Source: Amyelois transitella (taxonomy: Eukaryota; Arthropoda; Insecta; Lepidoptera; Pyralidae). From it: a stretch of DNA of 64,000 bases. The notes beneath the pieces were generated by a model that saw only the letters and a program-made list of their open reading frames with translations, did no database searches and had not been told where the DNA came from. The position numbers and the translations under genes were made by a program. The stretch is from contig NC_083507.1 in the NCBI RefSeq assembly GCF_032362555.1, forward strand, positions 8,249,001 to 8,313,000, given 5' to 3'. Of the stretch, positions 35,962 to 47,636 are shown piece after piece. Numbering within the stretch: the stretch's first letter is position 1; each line of letters opens with the position of its first letter.

Positions 35962-35967
35962 AATAAA
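35962..35967 (+). terminator. AATAAA just after ARMC7 stop
   Basis: Starts 5 nt after the ARMC7 stop; cleavage 10-30 nt downstream would fall just before or at the HTD2 ATG (36001). Confidence 0.4.
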
Positions 35968-36000
35968 TATTCAAAGAAGTAATTGAAAAGCTTTTTCGAG

Positions 36001-36477
36001 ATGAACAAAATACTTTCTAATAGGTTCCCCTACATAGCGGTGAACAATAAGAACTATCAGAAGATTTGTAAGTTACATACACCTACGTTTAGTAGCACTG
36101 CTTTCAAAGCTGGGGACAAAATTAGAATACAGAAAACATTAACACAGAAAGACCTGGACACATTTTCAAACCTAACAAGTGATCATAATTATTTGCATAA
36201 GAATAATGGTAATAAGAGGCCCATAGTTCACGGTGCTCTCTTGAATGGACTAGTTGCTGGTCTGATTGGTACCCATCTCCCCGGACCTGGTACAGTGCTG
36301 GTTTCACAGACTATGAAGTTTCCAAATAAATGTTTTGTGGGTGAGAAACTCACTATTAGTGTGGAGCTTGTTGATGTGAGGAAGATTCTCAAAGTTAAGT
36401 TTTTCTGCATTGTGGAAGAAGAAAAGAAGGTTGTGTTTGAGGGTGAGGCTAAACTTATATTAGCTAAAGACAGTTAA
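36001..36477 (+). CDS. HTD2: Hydroxyacyl-thioester dehydratase type 2, mitochondrial
   Basis: An intronless frame of 158 residues from ATG 36001. The start is the first ATG after ARMC7 and gives a Lys/Arg/Asn-rich leader without acidic residues, fitting a mitochondrial targeting peptide. The rest is a MaoC-like hot-dog domain: the Asp/His hydratase motif is in SDHNYLH (about residues 60-66), and IVHGALLNGLVAGLIG with PGPGTVLVSQ is close to the vertebrate enzyme. HTD2 dehydrates 3-hydroxyacyl-ACP in mitochondrial fatty acid synthesis, needed for lipoate and respiratory-chain assembly. In vertebrates HTD2 is translated from the second cistron of the RPP14 mRNA; here it follows ARMC7 closely with no obvious promoter of its own. 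Confidence 0.9.
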   Translation: MNKILSNRFPYIAVNNKNYQKICKLHTPTFSSTAFKAGDKIRIQKTLTQKDLDTFSNLTSDHNYLHKNNGNKRPIVHGALLNGLVAGLIGTHLPGPGTVLVSQTMKFPNKCFVGEKLTISVELVDVRKILKVKFFCIVEEEKKVVFEGEAKLILAKDS

Positions 36478-36593
36478 AAGAGTGTCCTCTATTGTTATAA
36501 GTAATTTATTTTTAATTAAGCCATACTTTTAATCTTTATGATTCTACAAAACAATAATACTTATTATATACAATATTTTAAAATTATCAAATC

Positions 36594-36615
36594 AATAAAT
36601 GAATGTGCCAATAAA
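36594..36615 (+). terminator. Two AATAAA signals downstream of HTD2
   Basis: AATAAA at 36594-36599 and 36610-36615, about 120 nt after the HTD2 stop. Confidence 0.6.
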
Positions 36616-37568
36616 CTATGTGAGAGTCAGATCAAACCAACATAAGATAATTAAAAAAGTACAATTGAGGTAAGATAGAAAATCTATCTAAACATTAGTA
36701 AGTATACATATAATTAAATAGTAGTAGTCTTATTAAAAAAAAATTACAAACCAATGTTGAATTCTGTCCATTTTTTGTCCATTATTATACAATTAGTAAC
36801 TAATTAAGACTGATAGTCCCTAGCATTGATTTAACATTTTTAATTTTTATTATTTTCAACATGTCTGACTATTCAACCATATTGAACAGTACCATTTTAT
36901 GCATTTTCCCATTTTCGTAAAACAATTTTAAGTGTTTTTTAAGAGACATGCACATATGATTAATTCCCAAGGTTGTTTTTTTTCAGAATCTAAAAGTAAT
37001 ATTTTTTTAATTTTTAATATGTTTTTTATTTTATTTTGACACCTTATATCCAGTTAAACATAAAACCTATTTAGTATGTTAACCCAGAGTAACTATTGAA
37101 TATAATAACTGAGAATGCAAACGGAAAAACACTGAAGAGAGACGGAGAAAGAGAATAAGGCATGGAAATATAAACCTGAAATAGTTATGGTTTGAGTGTT
37201 ACAACTATTATGTGTTTCCCTTAATATTTTTTAATTTGATACACATATATGATGTAATAGATTGTCTTAAATATTGTCGAATGTTTTTGTATAAAGTTAA
37301 GAATTCTACATAAAATATAGGTCTTATTTTTAAAGTTTTAGCATTTTAATCTCAGTCAATTGTTGAAATCTGTTATAAAAACATTTTGTTTGGTACCTAC
37401 TTACCTACTTTAATGTTTTCTCATCTTTTTTATGTTATACTCTAAATGTATTTTTATTAAAACACTTGTTAAATTTGTTTTTTTTTTCTTTTTTTTTGCA
37501 TTTATGAAAGGAAATATAGGATAGATGGCTTGTAGAATAACAATTGAATTTTACATATAAGCTGATTT

Positions 37569-37700
37569 TATTACAGTATTAGATTAGATGTTAGTATTTT
37601 CAGATTTTATTCAAATTTAGTAGTGATATGTAGTGCTTTTATAAAATACATATTGCTCTAGTTTCAGAGTCGCAAATGGCTGTGACTTAAAAATTTCATA
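37569..37700 (+). repeat. Dispersed repeat, partner at 51475-51600
   Basis: Shares TTCAGATTTTATTCAAATTT, CTTTTATAAAATACATATTG and TTTCAGAGTCGCAAATGGCT with 51475-51600 in the same order and spacing. Family unknown. Confidence 0.8.
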
Positions 37701-37794
37701 GAATTTTTATGAATGTAACTTATAAAATATATTTGAATTTTACTGTAAAGATTTAAGAGTCCGTATTTCTGAATCTCAATTTTATAACTAAACC

Positions 37795-37865
37795 ATTAGC
37801 TGGATAGCTTTTGGGTTTTGCTGCTACTAGCTCTGTCTACCCCATAAAGGATAAAGCCATGATGT
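37795..37865 (+). repeat. SINE family A 3' remnant
   Basis: CTAGCTCTGTCTACCCCATA and 'aaagccatgat' match the family's 3' end. Confidence 0.45.
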
Positions 37866-38418
37866 GGAGTGTACAGGTAGTATCGCTGATACCATGGACA
37901 TTCAATATTTACGCATTTATGATCATTTTGGGTCAAGTCCAAAAAGTTAATGGAATAAAGTGTTACACAATTTTTTATCAAGTAAATTTAAGTATTACAA
38001 CTAATAAATTCATCAATTTATGAACTCTCAGAGAATTATTTTATTTAATCCTCAAGTTTTGGTTTTACAATGTCCGAACATGATCAGCCTATGAGGTAAT
38101 AAATAGACTTCCGGGGCTTTTCTGCCCCTGTGGCATGGCACGCGCGACGCTGTTTTTATCTCTCAAAACTCGCTGTCTCGTTTCGCGTCGTAATAAAAAG
38201 CGATAGTTTTTTCGCGCGATCAAAATGGCGGCTGCTCCTCTTCTTTATCCCATCCCATCTTCGGGATGTTTAAGACTAAAATAGGAAGACAATGCTGTCA
38301 AAACTTAATGAGAAATAAATAAAAAAAATGTAGGTGTACCTACGTAGGTTTATGTGTTTCTCAATGTTTTACTACGCAGGCATGGATTGCACTAGTGGAG
38401 ATTTGCAAATATCCTTAA

Positions 38419-39231
38419 CCCTTTACAGGACAGAATACTGAACTCAAATTACACAGGGTGACACTCCGGTTTTTCATACAAAAAATCACCACGTCTATAG
38501 CAGTACTTATTAAAATGACTACTAAAATATCAATATACGTCTGTAGCTACGGGCATACCCGCTGTACGGATACAACCGGACTGTTATTATAAATAGAAAC
38601 TTAAACCAACAAGACGGTTAGTTAGCCTCAAAAGGGTCTGTTTCAGTATTTTCTGATGTTTCAAATAAACTATCATCGTCGGTATCTTCCGGGGTCGACA
38701 CATCCTCCAACAGTTTTTTGATTATTCTCTTCGTCTTTATTCATCTATGACAAAAAGTGAACTTGAGCAAATCACACAAATTGAGCTAGCCCCAAAGTAA
38801 GTTCGAGATTTGTGTAATGGCATTAGTATGGATACTATATTTTATAACAACATATGTACATATGAATCTTATAAGAATGAGTAAAATACTTACGTTTTCT
38901 GTCACAAATTTTTGCGACACTGACTTGATGTTTCAAAGAATGTTCTAGGCGAACTAAACGGCTATTGCCGTGGTGTCACTATATCAACTACTTTTTTGTG
39001 GTTCTACACGATGTAAATATGTATGTATTTTAGTTCTTAGATTTGACAGTAACAATGTTTGAATAACTTGTAGATATACAGTAAATCTTGTTCTTTACAA
39101 TGATAGTATGAACGTAGCACGGTGCCCACCGTAGCGCTCTTTACGCTATCTTTTAAAACGACTGCGGTGCCCGGGCTGTCAACCTTCTAAGTTTTTAGCA
39201 CACTGCTATAACCGTACTGTCCTGTAAAGTG
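38419..39231. mobile_element. piggyBac-like non-autonomous element (813 bp)
   Basis: Flanked by TTAA on both sides (38415-38418, 39232-39235). The 15-bp ends CCCTTTACAGGACAG and, on the reverse strand, CACTTTACAGGACAG differ by one base. TTAA target duplication is the piggyBac signature. On the minus strand (about 38740-38615) an acidic stretch (LLEDVSTPEDTDDDSLFETS) then a stop looks like the N-terminal relic of a piggyBac transposase. No catalytic domain remains. Confidence 0.8.
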
Positions 39232-39480
39232 TTAATCTATCTACTTTATCATGCAATCTAGCTACCTATAGCTGGATGGCATGATATGATATGAGTGCTG
39301 TGCTTAGTAAGTACTAGTGACCGTTTCCTCTGTTTTTTCCCTGAGATAAGACCAGGTGTGTGGTTGTCGCATCGTGTTTGTTTCTTCAAAATTTAAGCGT
39401 TTCATTTACCTTCTACCGGAAGAACATCATAATTTGTGCTACTTTATTTTATGGATATTTTACATTTTATGGACCTTAGA

Positions 39481-39712
39481 CGGCCTCTGTGGCGCAGCGG
39501 TAGTACGCTTGTCTGTGACACCGGAGGTCCCTGGAAAAAAACTTTTTCTGATTGGCCTGGGTATTGGATGTTTATCTATATATATTTATATAAGTATTTA
39601 TTATAAAATATAATATCGTTGAGTTAGTATCTCGTAACACAAGTCTCGAACTTTCTTCGAGGCTAACTCAGTCTGTGTGTGTCCCGTATATATTTATATT
39701 TATACCTTGTCG
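39481..39712 (+). repeat. tRNA-headed SINE (family B)
   Basis: Starts GGCCTCTGTGGCGCAGCGGT (box A region), continues TGACACCGGAGGTCCCTGG, then the body TTTTTCTGATTGGCCTGGGT, 'gttagtatctcgtaacaca' and a TATATTTAT tail. Part of box B has been deleted. Confidence 0.75.
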
Positions 39713-40053
39713 AAATCCTAGTCAACCACACTCAACGGACCACGACAGTTTCGATTTATAGTACTTGTTCTGTTTGAAATGTTTAAGAACTACCTATCTT
39801 CCTATCGTAGTTCAAGCTCTATATTCTAGACTAAGTTATTCACAAAACTTCTTATAGCTTGATATTCGTACACATTACTACTCCTAGGTTTATCATCATA
39901 CATCACGAGATAATCAACTTTCTAATATTCAGCACATCATTATCATTTGTTTTCGATCTTTATCTTTTCATTAGTTCCATAGGGTCACGTACGAGATCTG
40001 CAGGAATTCGAAGCACGTTTGAGCGCTCTACAATTTGCGACGTGAGCATTCTT

Positions 40054-40160
40054 TATAAATACAGAAATATGTGACGTTCACCCCAAAGTTGAAGTTTCAA
40101 CCTCCATATTCACACCTCTTGTTTGCTCGTCGGTGGTGGTTGGTGGCCGCTTATCCATTG
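40054..40160 (+). promoter_or_regulatory. TATA promoter and 5' non-coding exon of the Fcp3C-like gene
   Basis: TATAAATA at 40054-40061 is followed about 30 nt later by a presumed start. A good donor, CCATTG|GTGAGT, follows at 40160. It could splice to the acceptor TTTTTTGCAG at 40706, whose exon contains the gene's ATG at 40731. This is inferred from signals only. Confidence 0.4.
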
Positions 40161-40730
40161 GTGAGTTAAATTGTCATTAATCTTAATCTCAGGTGCCTTT
40201 GAAAATGTTGTTACCATGTTTGCCTAAGTTGCGGTACTAGCGAAGATACTGCTGAATTGTCATAGCCCGTAAATATAGTGAACATGGCGTCCCTGCCAGG
40301 ACTCAGGATTCTAAAGTTCCTAGCATATCCCGGGACCCGAAGCATATAGCAGTGGAGAGAATAGATGAGTCAGAGAGTCTATACGCAGAACATATTAATT
40401 TCCGGCAGTAAGATTGCGAGGTTCGTAAAGGATTTTAACGTCGCAAAAAGTTTGAGCCGTAATAAAATGATGGGCGAGTTATTAACTTACGAACAATTCT
40501 CGTACCCTCATAGACCTACACTTCCTAGTTGTTTTTTTAGTGTCCATTAAAATCTAAACTATTAGGTATATCTTCAAATTAGGATTGGACTAAAAAGTCT
40601 CTCAGTCCCTGGGGTGCGTAAGAAAGTCATGGAATGTTCAATTTGTTCTATGATTGAGATGTTCATTACACGCCAAGAAGGTCACATGTTGTATTATTTT
40701 TTGCAGGCTACAAGTTCAAAGCATAACAAA

Positions 40731-42674
40731 ATGTTCGGCATGAAGAGATGGAGTCTCTTAGTCGTTCTTTTATGCCTATCTGTTGGTAGTGAGTGCCGGA
40801 GGAAGTTGAAGAGAGATCAGTATGAAAGCCTCAAGTCGGTAGAAGAAGTTGAAATGGTTGAAGAGGAGGACCACGAAGATAATGGAGATTACGATGAGGT
40901 ATATTATGTTATCAGTTTTACATTAATTACTAGATGCTACTCGCGGCTATATACGTACGTACATGTGGTAGAGTAAGTAAATCAGGAGTTCTATAGTTAC
41001 CAAAATTAATGGTAGGACCCTAAATATTGCCTAAGCAATTTGCTTTTACAAAATAAGTTTCGGGACCCTTAGGGTCTTACGAAAAAATAAGTGTGTGTGA
41101 GTGGAGTGGAATACTTCGTTTGTAATTTTTTGAATACTTACTTTACTTTTTTTCTCAAGTGCCTGCATATATACTACTTACTATAAATACCTACCTAAAT
41201 GATTTTAACATGGATGAAACAAAAAACTTGACATCAGACGGGTACAGCTCTTGGGCGTGTCGGACATTAAAATGATGATGACGAATCAGTCAGGTCGGAG
41301 GGTTATGTTCTCGATTTTTGTACTGCTATACTAATCATTTAGTTGTTTGTAGAACGAAGTTTTAAGAGGGATAACTGTATGGACCACGGAACTGTATTAT
41401 TTAGTGTTTTATGGAATTTTTAAGGTAATTTTTTTTAGTTTGAATACCTTAAATTAAGAAAAATATATCCTTTAATGTATACCACAGAAATAAAAACCCA
41501 ACTGGGTAACGCATAACTTCCTTCCTTCCCTTTCCTTTAATCCCGTTCCCGTTCCTTTCCTTTAATCCAGTTCGTAGCTGATCTTTGTAAGCCAGATACG
41601 TACATGGATTTTTTCTTGCAGTTACGAAAACTTTTAGCATGGTCGGAAAAAATAGCTATTAGCCAGGAAAACTTAACTTAGAAGTTAGGTAAGACCGTAA
41701 GACGCGTAATAGGTACTTACGTGATAGGCGTATTTCATCACTATACTATACCTAGTTACCTAAATATCTTATTTTGTTTCTACTTCATCAATCTATTACC
41801 AGGTTTCCTTATTATTCTAGACATAAAAATGGTGTCAACTGCAATAAGTCAATATTATCGTCAATGAATTTGTACGTGCGTGAATAACCAAAATAAATAC
41901 GAATTGTTAGAATAGTATTCTCTGGAAAAAGTTTTGGTAAAGAGTATTTTCACATAAAAGTGTCGATTTCTTCTTTTACATCCAAGATTCCTTTCATTCC
42001 AGTTGGAGCCCTGCCAGTGTGGGGTCTTCATGTCCCAACAAGTGGGAGTTAAAGAGGGGGTCCGTCGGGCCCGGCCACGGGGCCCGCCTCAAGGTGAACC
42101 CGTGGTCACCTACGACACCGACTCGCCCAGCTTGCCCTGTGGTTCGGGGGGCTTCAAGCATTGTGTCAGCAAATGCCTTGATGTGGTAAGTTAATTATTA
42201 CAACTTTATCCAAGCAAAAGTTATTAAGCAAATTTTATTTTTCCATTTGCATGATCCAAAAACCAAATTTTAAGTATGATTTCTTTCTTTATTCATTTCT
42301 GGTTGCTCTTTGGGGTAAAATATTAAGAATTGAAAATGATAGTCTATGTTAATTAATGACTTAATCTATTGTGATCATTTGTTAAAAACGTCAGTTTGTT
42401 CCCAAAATAATATGTCTGCAGATCTGTCTGCCTATCCCTAACTTATATAGCCTATCCCTGTTTCTAAAACCAAATCCAAGAAAATAATATTCTCTGTCAG
42501 ATCCTGAAATACCTGCCCCGTGCCGGCCCCGTGATCTGCGGCGCAGTAGAACGTGATATCCATCGGGAGAAGGCGTTCCTCTTCATCAAGAACTGTGGCG
42601 GCGAATGGCAGCCCACTAGCTTTTCCGCCGGCAAGGAATTCTGCTGCACTGACGGACAGCATCACAAGTGTTAA
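40731..42674 (+). CDS. Fcp3C: Follicle cell protein 3C-1-like secreted protein
   Basis: Three exons, 40731-40898, 42003-42185 and 42501-42674, join in phase 0 at GT-AG sites to give 174 residues. A signal peptide (MKRWSLLVVLLCLSVGSEC; the preceding MFG is the first ATG) is followed by a basic then strongly acidic linker (EEVEMVEEEDHED). Next comes a Cys-rich domain: CQCGVF, LPCGSGGFKHCVSKCLDV, VICGAVERDIHREKAFLFIK, NCGGEW and FCCTDGQHHKC at the end. This Cys pattern and the 'ERD..(K/R)E(K/R)AFLFIKNC' block match the insect follicle cell protein 3C-1 family, secreted proteins first seen in ovarian follicle cells. Function is unknown. The acidic linker has no Cys and is probably flexible. Confidence 0.75.
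40899..42002 (+). other. First coding intron of the Fcp3C-like gene
   Basis: GAG|GTATAT to TTCCAG, 1,104 bp. No repeat or nested gene was identified in it. Confidence 0.5.
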
Positions 42675-43202
42675 TATTATGGTAATATTTCAACCTGTCA
42701 CTATCTGAATCTCATCTCTCTAGCGTTATACGAGTACATAATGTAACTGCGCCTTTCAGTCTTTTCAAGACTGTTGGCAACACTGATATATATACTTAAT
42801 TATAGAATATCCGCTCTCAACTTTTGCAATAATTATGATTATTTATGATAAAGCTGGGCTAGGTTCCCCTTTTGTTACGAAGGCCAGAGGAGAGTTGCTT
42901 TATATAATACAGGTTGGGCCTTGGATCCTACCCAAGGGAACAACCACGATTACCGCCATGATTCTGATGCACTGAAATATTTTCGTATCTTAAACGATGT
43001 ATCGCGTAACATACAGCAGGCTTCCCGTTCTACAAATGTGTTAATTCAGTACGTTAATTAATAGTTACCTAGCGCGGAACTAGGGGGCCCGCCGTCTCGG
43101 TATGGCGAAGTCAGTGGCCTGCGTGCGCGTCGCCTTTTATTGGGTTGTCTAGCTTCTGACACATCATCATTTTTTTTTGCCAGCCAGCCAGTTCCAGTCT
43201 AC

Positions 43203-43245
43203 CTAGGTACCGTATTTATTATTACCAATAAAAAACGGTACCTAG
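43203..43245. repeat. Inverted repeat, ~18-bp arms
   Basis: CTAGGTACCGTATTTATT pairs with AATAAAAAACGGTACCTAG around ATTACC, with one mismatch/bulge. Confidence 0.85.
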
Positions 43246-44394
43246 TGAGTTTGTAATTTATAACAGTCCATTGACCATGATGATTTTTTTTCTTTTCAGA
43301 TTTAATATCAATGAATAGACAAGTTTAACCTAAGGTTGCACCAATAATACTTCTCAGTACTCTTTACACACACGAAATTTTACTTAACTTTATTAAAGTC
43401 CCTACTTACTTATTTTTTAATCAAACTACACTAACAGGCCAAATAATACTACTAAAAATGTCTTCAATTATTGCTACATTCAAAAACTTTATCTGAAGTG
43501 CGACATAAAACATCACATTATTATAAGAAAGTGGACACGTACCTACATTACTTTGTTAATTACGATTTTTATTAAGTCATACTTATATGTCTAAGTCTAT
43601 ATTGATACCAAGAAAGTTTAGACTCATCTTCATTATTATTTCGAAATTGTGGTGAGAATAGTTTTTAATATGATTGTATTCTATAGTAAATTTCTTTTAC
43701 AAGTCGTCAGTAAGATAAGCACAATTAATTGTACTTAATATGTAAGTAAGAATTTTTAATTTTTTTATAATAAACCATTTCGTAATTTCAAATTACTGAG
43801 GAGTTTTATTCTTAACGTTGTTTCGGATTCTTTTTTAATACAATTTCTTCTATTTTGTCCAAATATTTCAACAGGGTTGACAACTTGATCAGCTAAAAGG
43901 AACTTGAATTAACAAATTGCCAACCTGGGTCTCTCCCATGAATGAATTTTTGCATATGTCCTTTTTATGATCGCATTTTTTCTTTGAGCATCTACTTATA
44001 CCTATTTATACTTATAACATAGGTATTGAATGAATCAAATTTAAATAGGTTGAATCGCTGATAAGGAAGAATCCGTCCCGAACTAAATAGCTTTAGGCTT
44101 TTGTGACAGTTACTGAAACAAACCTGCACCATTTTCAAATATACCTAATATTTAAAGTATCAAATAGGTAAGTTCTATTATTGAGAGTCCGAACCTCACG
44201 TCCATATAATGGTTGGCCTGGTAGGTATAGCAATGTTAATGAATTCCTTAATGTATTACATAATTGCATACATTTGTTGGCAGTAGTCATGTAGCATTCG
44301 AGCAAGTTTAGCCTGTAACCGGCCTCACCCATTATGGTGTCAATGGAGTTCCCTTATCAAGGATCCTACTTACTGACAATTGTAGGCAGTAAGT

Positions 44395-44530
44395 ACTAGA
44401 CGGCGGGGGCTGGGGGAGGGGTGCGGGGGGCGCGGCTGACCCGGATCGCGCAGGGTGAACAACCCCGACACGTGCTACTTTCTAAAAAGAAACGCGTCGC
44501 CCGCGCATCCTTGCGTGGACAGCGGGATCA
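44395..44530. promoter_or_regulatory. CpG- and G-rich patch
   Basis: Strongly G-rich (GGCGGGGGCTGGGGGAGGGG) then many CpGs in an otherwise AT-rich region. It could be a CpG-type promoter or a G-quadruplex-prone site. No exon was linked to it. Confidence 0.25.
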
Positions 44531-45377
44531 CTGGTTTTCTATTAAAACGTCGGATTGCATCTGATGAGATTTAAAAATAACACGGTGTAGGTATTTTTAT
44601 ACTGGCGCTGTGTTTGTGAAATATGTGGAAGAAACCTTAAATTTTCGTGTTCGCAGTTCACCTGTTATGCGACAGACGACACTTATGCGAAAAAAATCAT
44701 TTCATTTCCAAAAAATAAAATAAAATTTGTAATAGCGGATCTCGGTTTCGGAAGCATATCTACCCACCAGCTAAGCATGGGAAACAAAAAAGAATCGGAA
44801 AAAATCATATTCAATTTACTATAGACAATGCAACGAACTAACGTGTATCCCTAAGGACAATTCCCGAGCTTTGATAAGACATAAGCCTTGATGAGACATA
44901 TGCCTTATCAAAAACTTCATGTGTTGGTCATGGATTCCATAACATCATGAATAACCGCATTGATCACAGACAAATACTTTTGATGGCGCTAGTTCTTCAG
45001 CTAGCTTTAGCCCTGAGCTCTTGCCTGTCATGCCTTTATGACTCAAAACCCCCAGAAATAATTACTTATGAATTATCCAAATATACGACTCAAAATACTT
45101 GTATCAGTACCTACTAATTAAATCCGTATTATAATAAACCTTTAAATCATGCAACCGCAATTTCTTCAATTGATCGCCCAAGGAATCTCCACACCCGTAT
45201 GGCCTATTTAGGTACTGCACGTGTGTCGAGTGCTAAAAGGAGTTTTTATTGATCGCCCTTCGCCCTTCACCCTTTGCTTCACTTATCTATTTACTATTTA
45301 TCTATACTATGTCAGCGAAATGAAGTTTTATACTTTACATAAATTATCTTCAAATTCACCATAGAATATGTCACATT

Positions 45378-45530
45378 GCTACGTTCCGTGAAAATTTCAA
45401 TGGAAACTGGGAAGAGGGGGAGGGGAATACCTCAAACCTCTTGGCCGACGAATATACAGAAAGACGTGAGAGTTCTGGGTCTAGAAATGGATGCATTCCA
45501 GCGGTACTCTTGGCGTCACATGATTATACA
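45378..45530 (+). mobile_element. LINE C-terminal fragment
   Basis: One frame reads RGRGIPQTSWPTNIQKDVRV then LGLEMDA, the 'GRP..TW..DI..D' tail found at the ends of RTE/jockey-type reverse transcriptases. It is different from the LINE at 60908. Confidence 0.5.
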
Positions 45531-47347
45531 AGTCAAACCCGGGTAACGGAAAGGGGCGAAGAAGAAGAGCATTTTTATAGCACTTGCAAAAATGAAGGAC
45601 AACACGAGAAATAAAATGTCTTCTGGTTGACCATATAGCATTTACAGCCCTGGCCGTTCTACGAATCAGGCGGGCATGACCCCTGCGCGGGCGCAGCGGC
45701 CGCCGCACGTAATGTCACGTTATTGTAATGCGTTGCGCAACCTGCACCCCCCTGCCCGCCAGCGAGCCAAGAACACTGCCCTCGAGACCTTGAAATTATT
45801 AACAGATAAAGGAGGATATAATGTACCTAGCGGGTGGGTTTTTAAATATCAGCTACATTTTGAGAAAATAGGTACATAAATTTTAACATGGGATATAAAA
45901 TCTGCCGACATTCCTTACGAGGTGGCAATAAACTAAACGCTCAATTTTAACAGAATGAACGAAAAATGACGGTGAGATTCAATCATGAAATAGTTCATTT
46001 TATCAGAAAATAAGATTGGTGGAAAAGACACGGAGTTGGCCACAATACATTTTAGTCCTCTGCTAAGAGTGGGGATATGCTTTCGGCGGTACTTTATTTC
46101 CTTACTTACAGAAATATTTTTATTACCACAGAAATATGAATAATTAGGTACCACAATTAAATTTTTTGTGTCATTTATGTGTAGGTACTGTGATGAGTTA
46201 GTATTGTCATCAGTAACAAAATATTGCAATGAACGTGCAACGTTTGCACAGATGTATGAACTCAATCATTTGTATGAGGCAGCACGTCCGGACATCCATT
46301 TGACCATTCACTTCTGCGTTCACAATATTTAATAGAAGTCATGATTCCCGAGGATTTGCGACAGATATGACACGAATTGAACAATTTATTTGAAGAATAC
46401 AAAATAATGTCTCAATGAGCGTGCGTCGGTGAAATAGTGACTATGGTACCAAAATTTTACTCGGCAAAAAGGGGCACCGAAAATACGCAAAGATTACAGA
46501 AAGAAAAAGGGAGAAACATTAGTTCCCCCATATACGAATCCTGTGTGTGTATTATCATGTATGCATGCGGATCATGAAAGTCAGATTATAGTTAGATACC
46601 GCAGTTAATTAAGAATTTCCTACTTTTGGATGATGGTAGAGGCCTGTTTCCTCTCTAGGTAGAAAAAAAATATATAAGCCTAAGTAGGTCTAATATAGGT
46701 AGATATATTTCATTAACTCTGAAGAATTTCGTAGTACCTAAGTGATGAACGTTGCTAGTAGGAAAACTATAAAATTCATACATGGTTTTCTATAGCAACG
46801 TTGGTGGGATGAAGGGGGGAAGGAGGCGCGGGGCGGGGCCGGTCGACACACTTTCTGAAGGGCTCTAAAACCCGGCTTTTGTGGCCACCTTTATGACCAA
46901 ACTATTCGTGGGCCTTTGATTTATCACGAATAGTTAAGACTTGTTTTCTTGGAAAAATTCTCTGATGTTCACAGATCCAACATTTTTTTCAGATTAAACT
47001 TTACCGTAATCAAGCTTTCTAATATGTGCTTTTGATTCTGAATTTTGCAGAAAATAACTCAACATCGTAGTTTAAATACTTCAGGTCGTTTTCTTTCATA
47101 AAATGAGGAATAATGATTATCTGTTTGTAGTAACGAATCCTAAGACTGTGAAAAGATACATAATTTTTTCGGGCTTCAGTTTTCCACGAATTTAATTTGG
47201 CTTTGTTGGGTTTCCTTTTTATTCAATTCTTATTCTAACTAATGTTTCTTAATCGCCTATAGGGTTTTTAACTTAACTTACGCAATGTACAGAAATTTAT
47301 TTCTTACAAATAAAAAAGAAATAAAGTTGTATAGTTTATCCAGATCC
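45531..47347. other. Gene-free stretch
   Basis: CpG-rich at 45690-45790 and G-rich at 46808-46845, otherwise AT-rich. No exon or repeat could be supported. Confidence 0.35.
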
Positions 47348-47620
47348 ATTTTTTGTAATGGTGCCGTGTGGTTCCCGGCACCATTACAAAAAAGAATAGG
47401 ACCACTCCATCTCTTTTCCATGGATGTCGTAAAAGGCGACTAAGGGATAGGCTTACAAATTTGGGATTCTTTTTTGGGCGATGGGTTAGCAACCTGTCAC
47501 TATTTGAATCTCAATTCTATCATTAAGCCAAATAGCTGAACGTGGCCATTCAGTCTTTTCAAAACTGTTGGCTCTGTCTACCCCGCAAGGGATATAGACG
47601 TGACCATGTGTGTGTGTGTG
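47348..47620 (+). mobile_element. SINE family A, full-length reference copy
   Basis: Bounded by a perfect 16-bp target-site duplication, TAGTTTATCCAGATCC, at 47332-47347 and 47621-47636. The 273-bp insert carries the GTGCCGTGTGGTTCCCGGCA 5' module, the internal blocks and the 3' end TCTACCCCGCAAGGGATATA, with a TG-rich tail. It defines the family limits. Confidence 0.9.
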
Positions 47621-47636
47621 TAGTTTATCCAGATCC

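Larger units (their letters stand above)
36478..38414. other. Intergenic stretch downstream of HTD2
   Basis: AT-rich. Holds HTD2 poly(A) signals, a repeat shared with 51475 (37569-37700), a SINE remnant (37795-37865) and a CpG-rich patch with AAAATGGCGGC (38222-38232), a YY1/Pho-like core-promoter motif. No gene could be assigned. Confidence 0.4.
42675..45377. other. Intergenic stretch with repeat fragments
   Basis: Holds a SINE A remnant (42690-42800: CAACCTGTCACTATCTGAAT, TCTTTTCAAGACTGTTGGC), a SINE-like fragment related to 35370 (42845-42960), an inverted repeat (43203) and a CpG-rich patch (44395-44530). AATAAA at 43227-43232 is a possible end of the Fcp3C-like transcript. No gene was seen. 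Confidence 0.4.

Noticed and set aside
38222-38275. AAAATGGCGGC followed by a short frame (MAAAPLLYPIPSSG)
   Set aside because: It looks like a core-promoter motif, but the frame stops after a few codons and no downstream exon was found.
39481-39535. tRNA-like head GGCGCAGCGGTAGTACGC
   Set aside because: It continues into a SINE body and lacks an intact T-arm, so it is not a functional tRNA.
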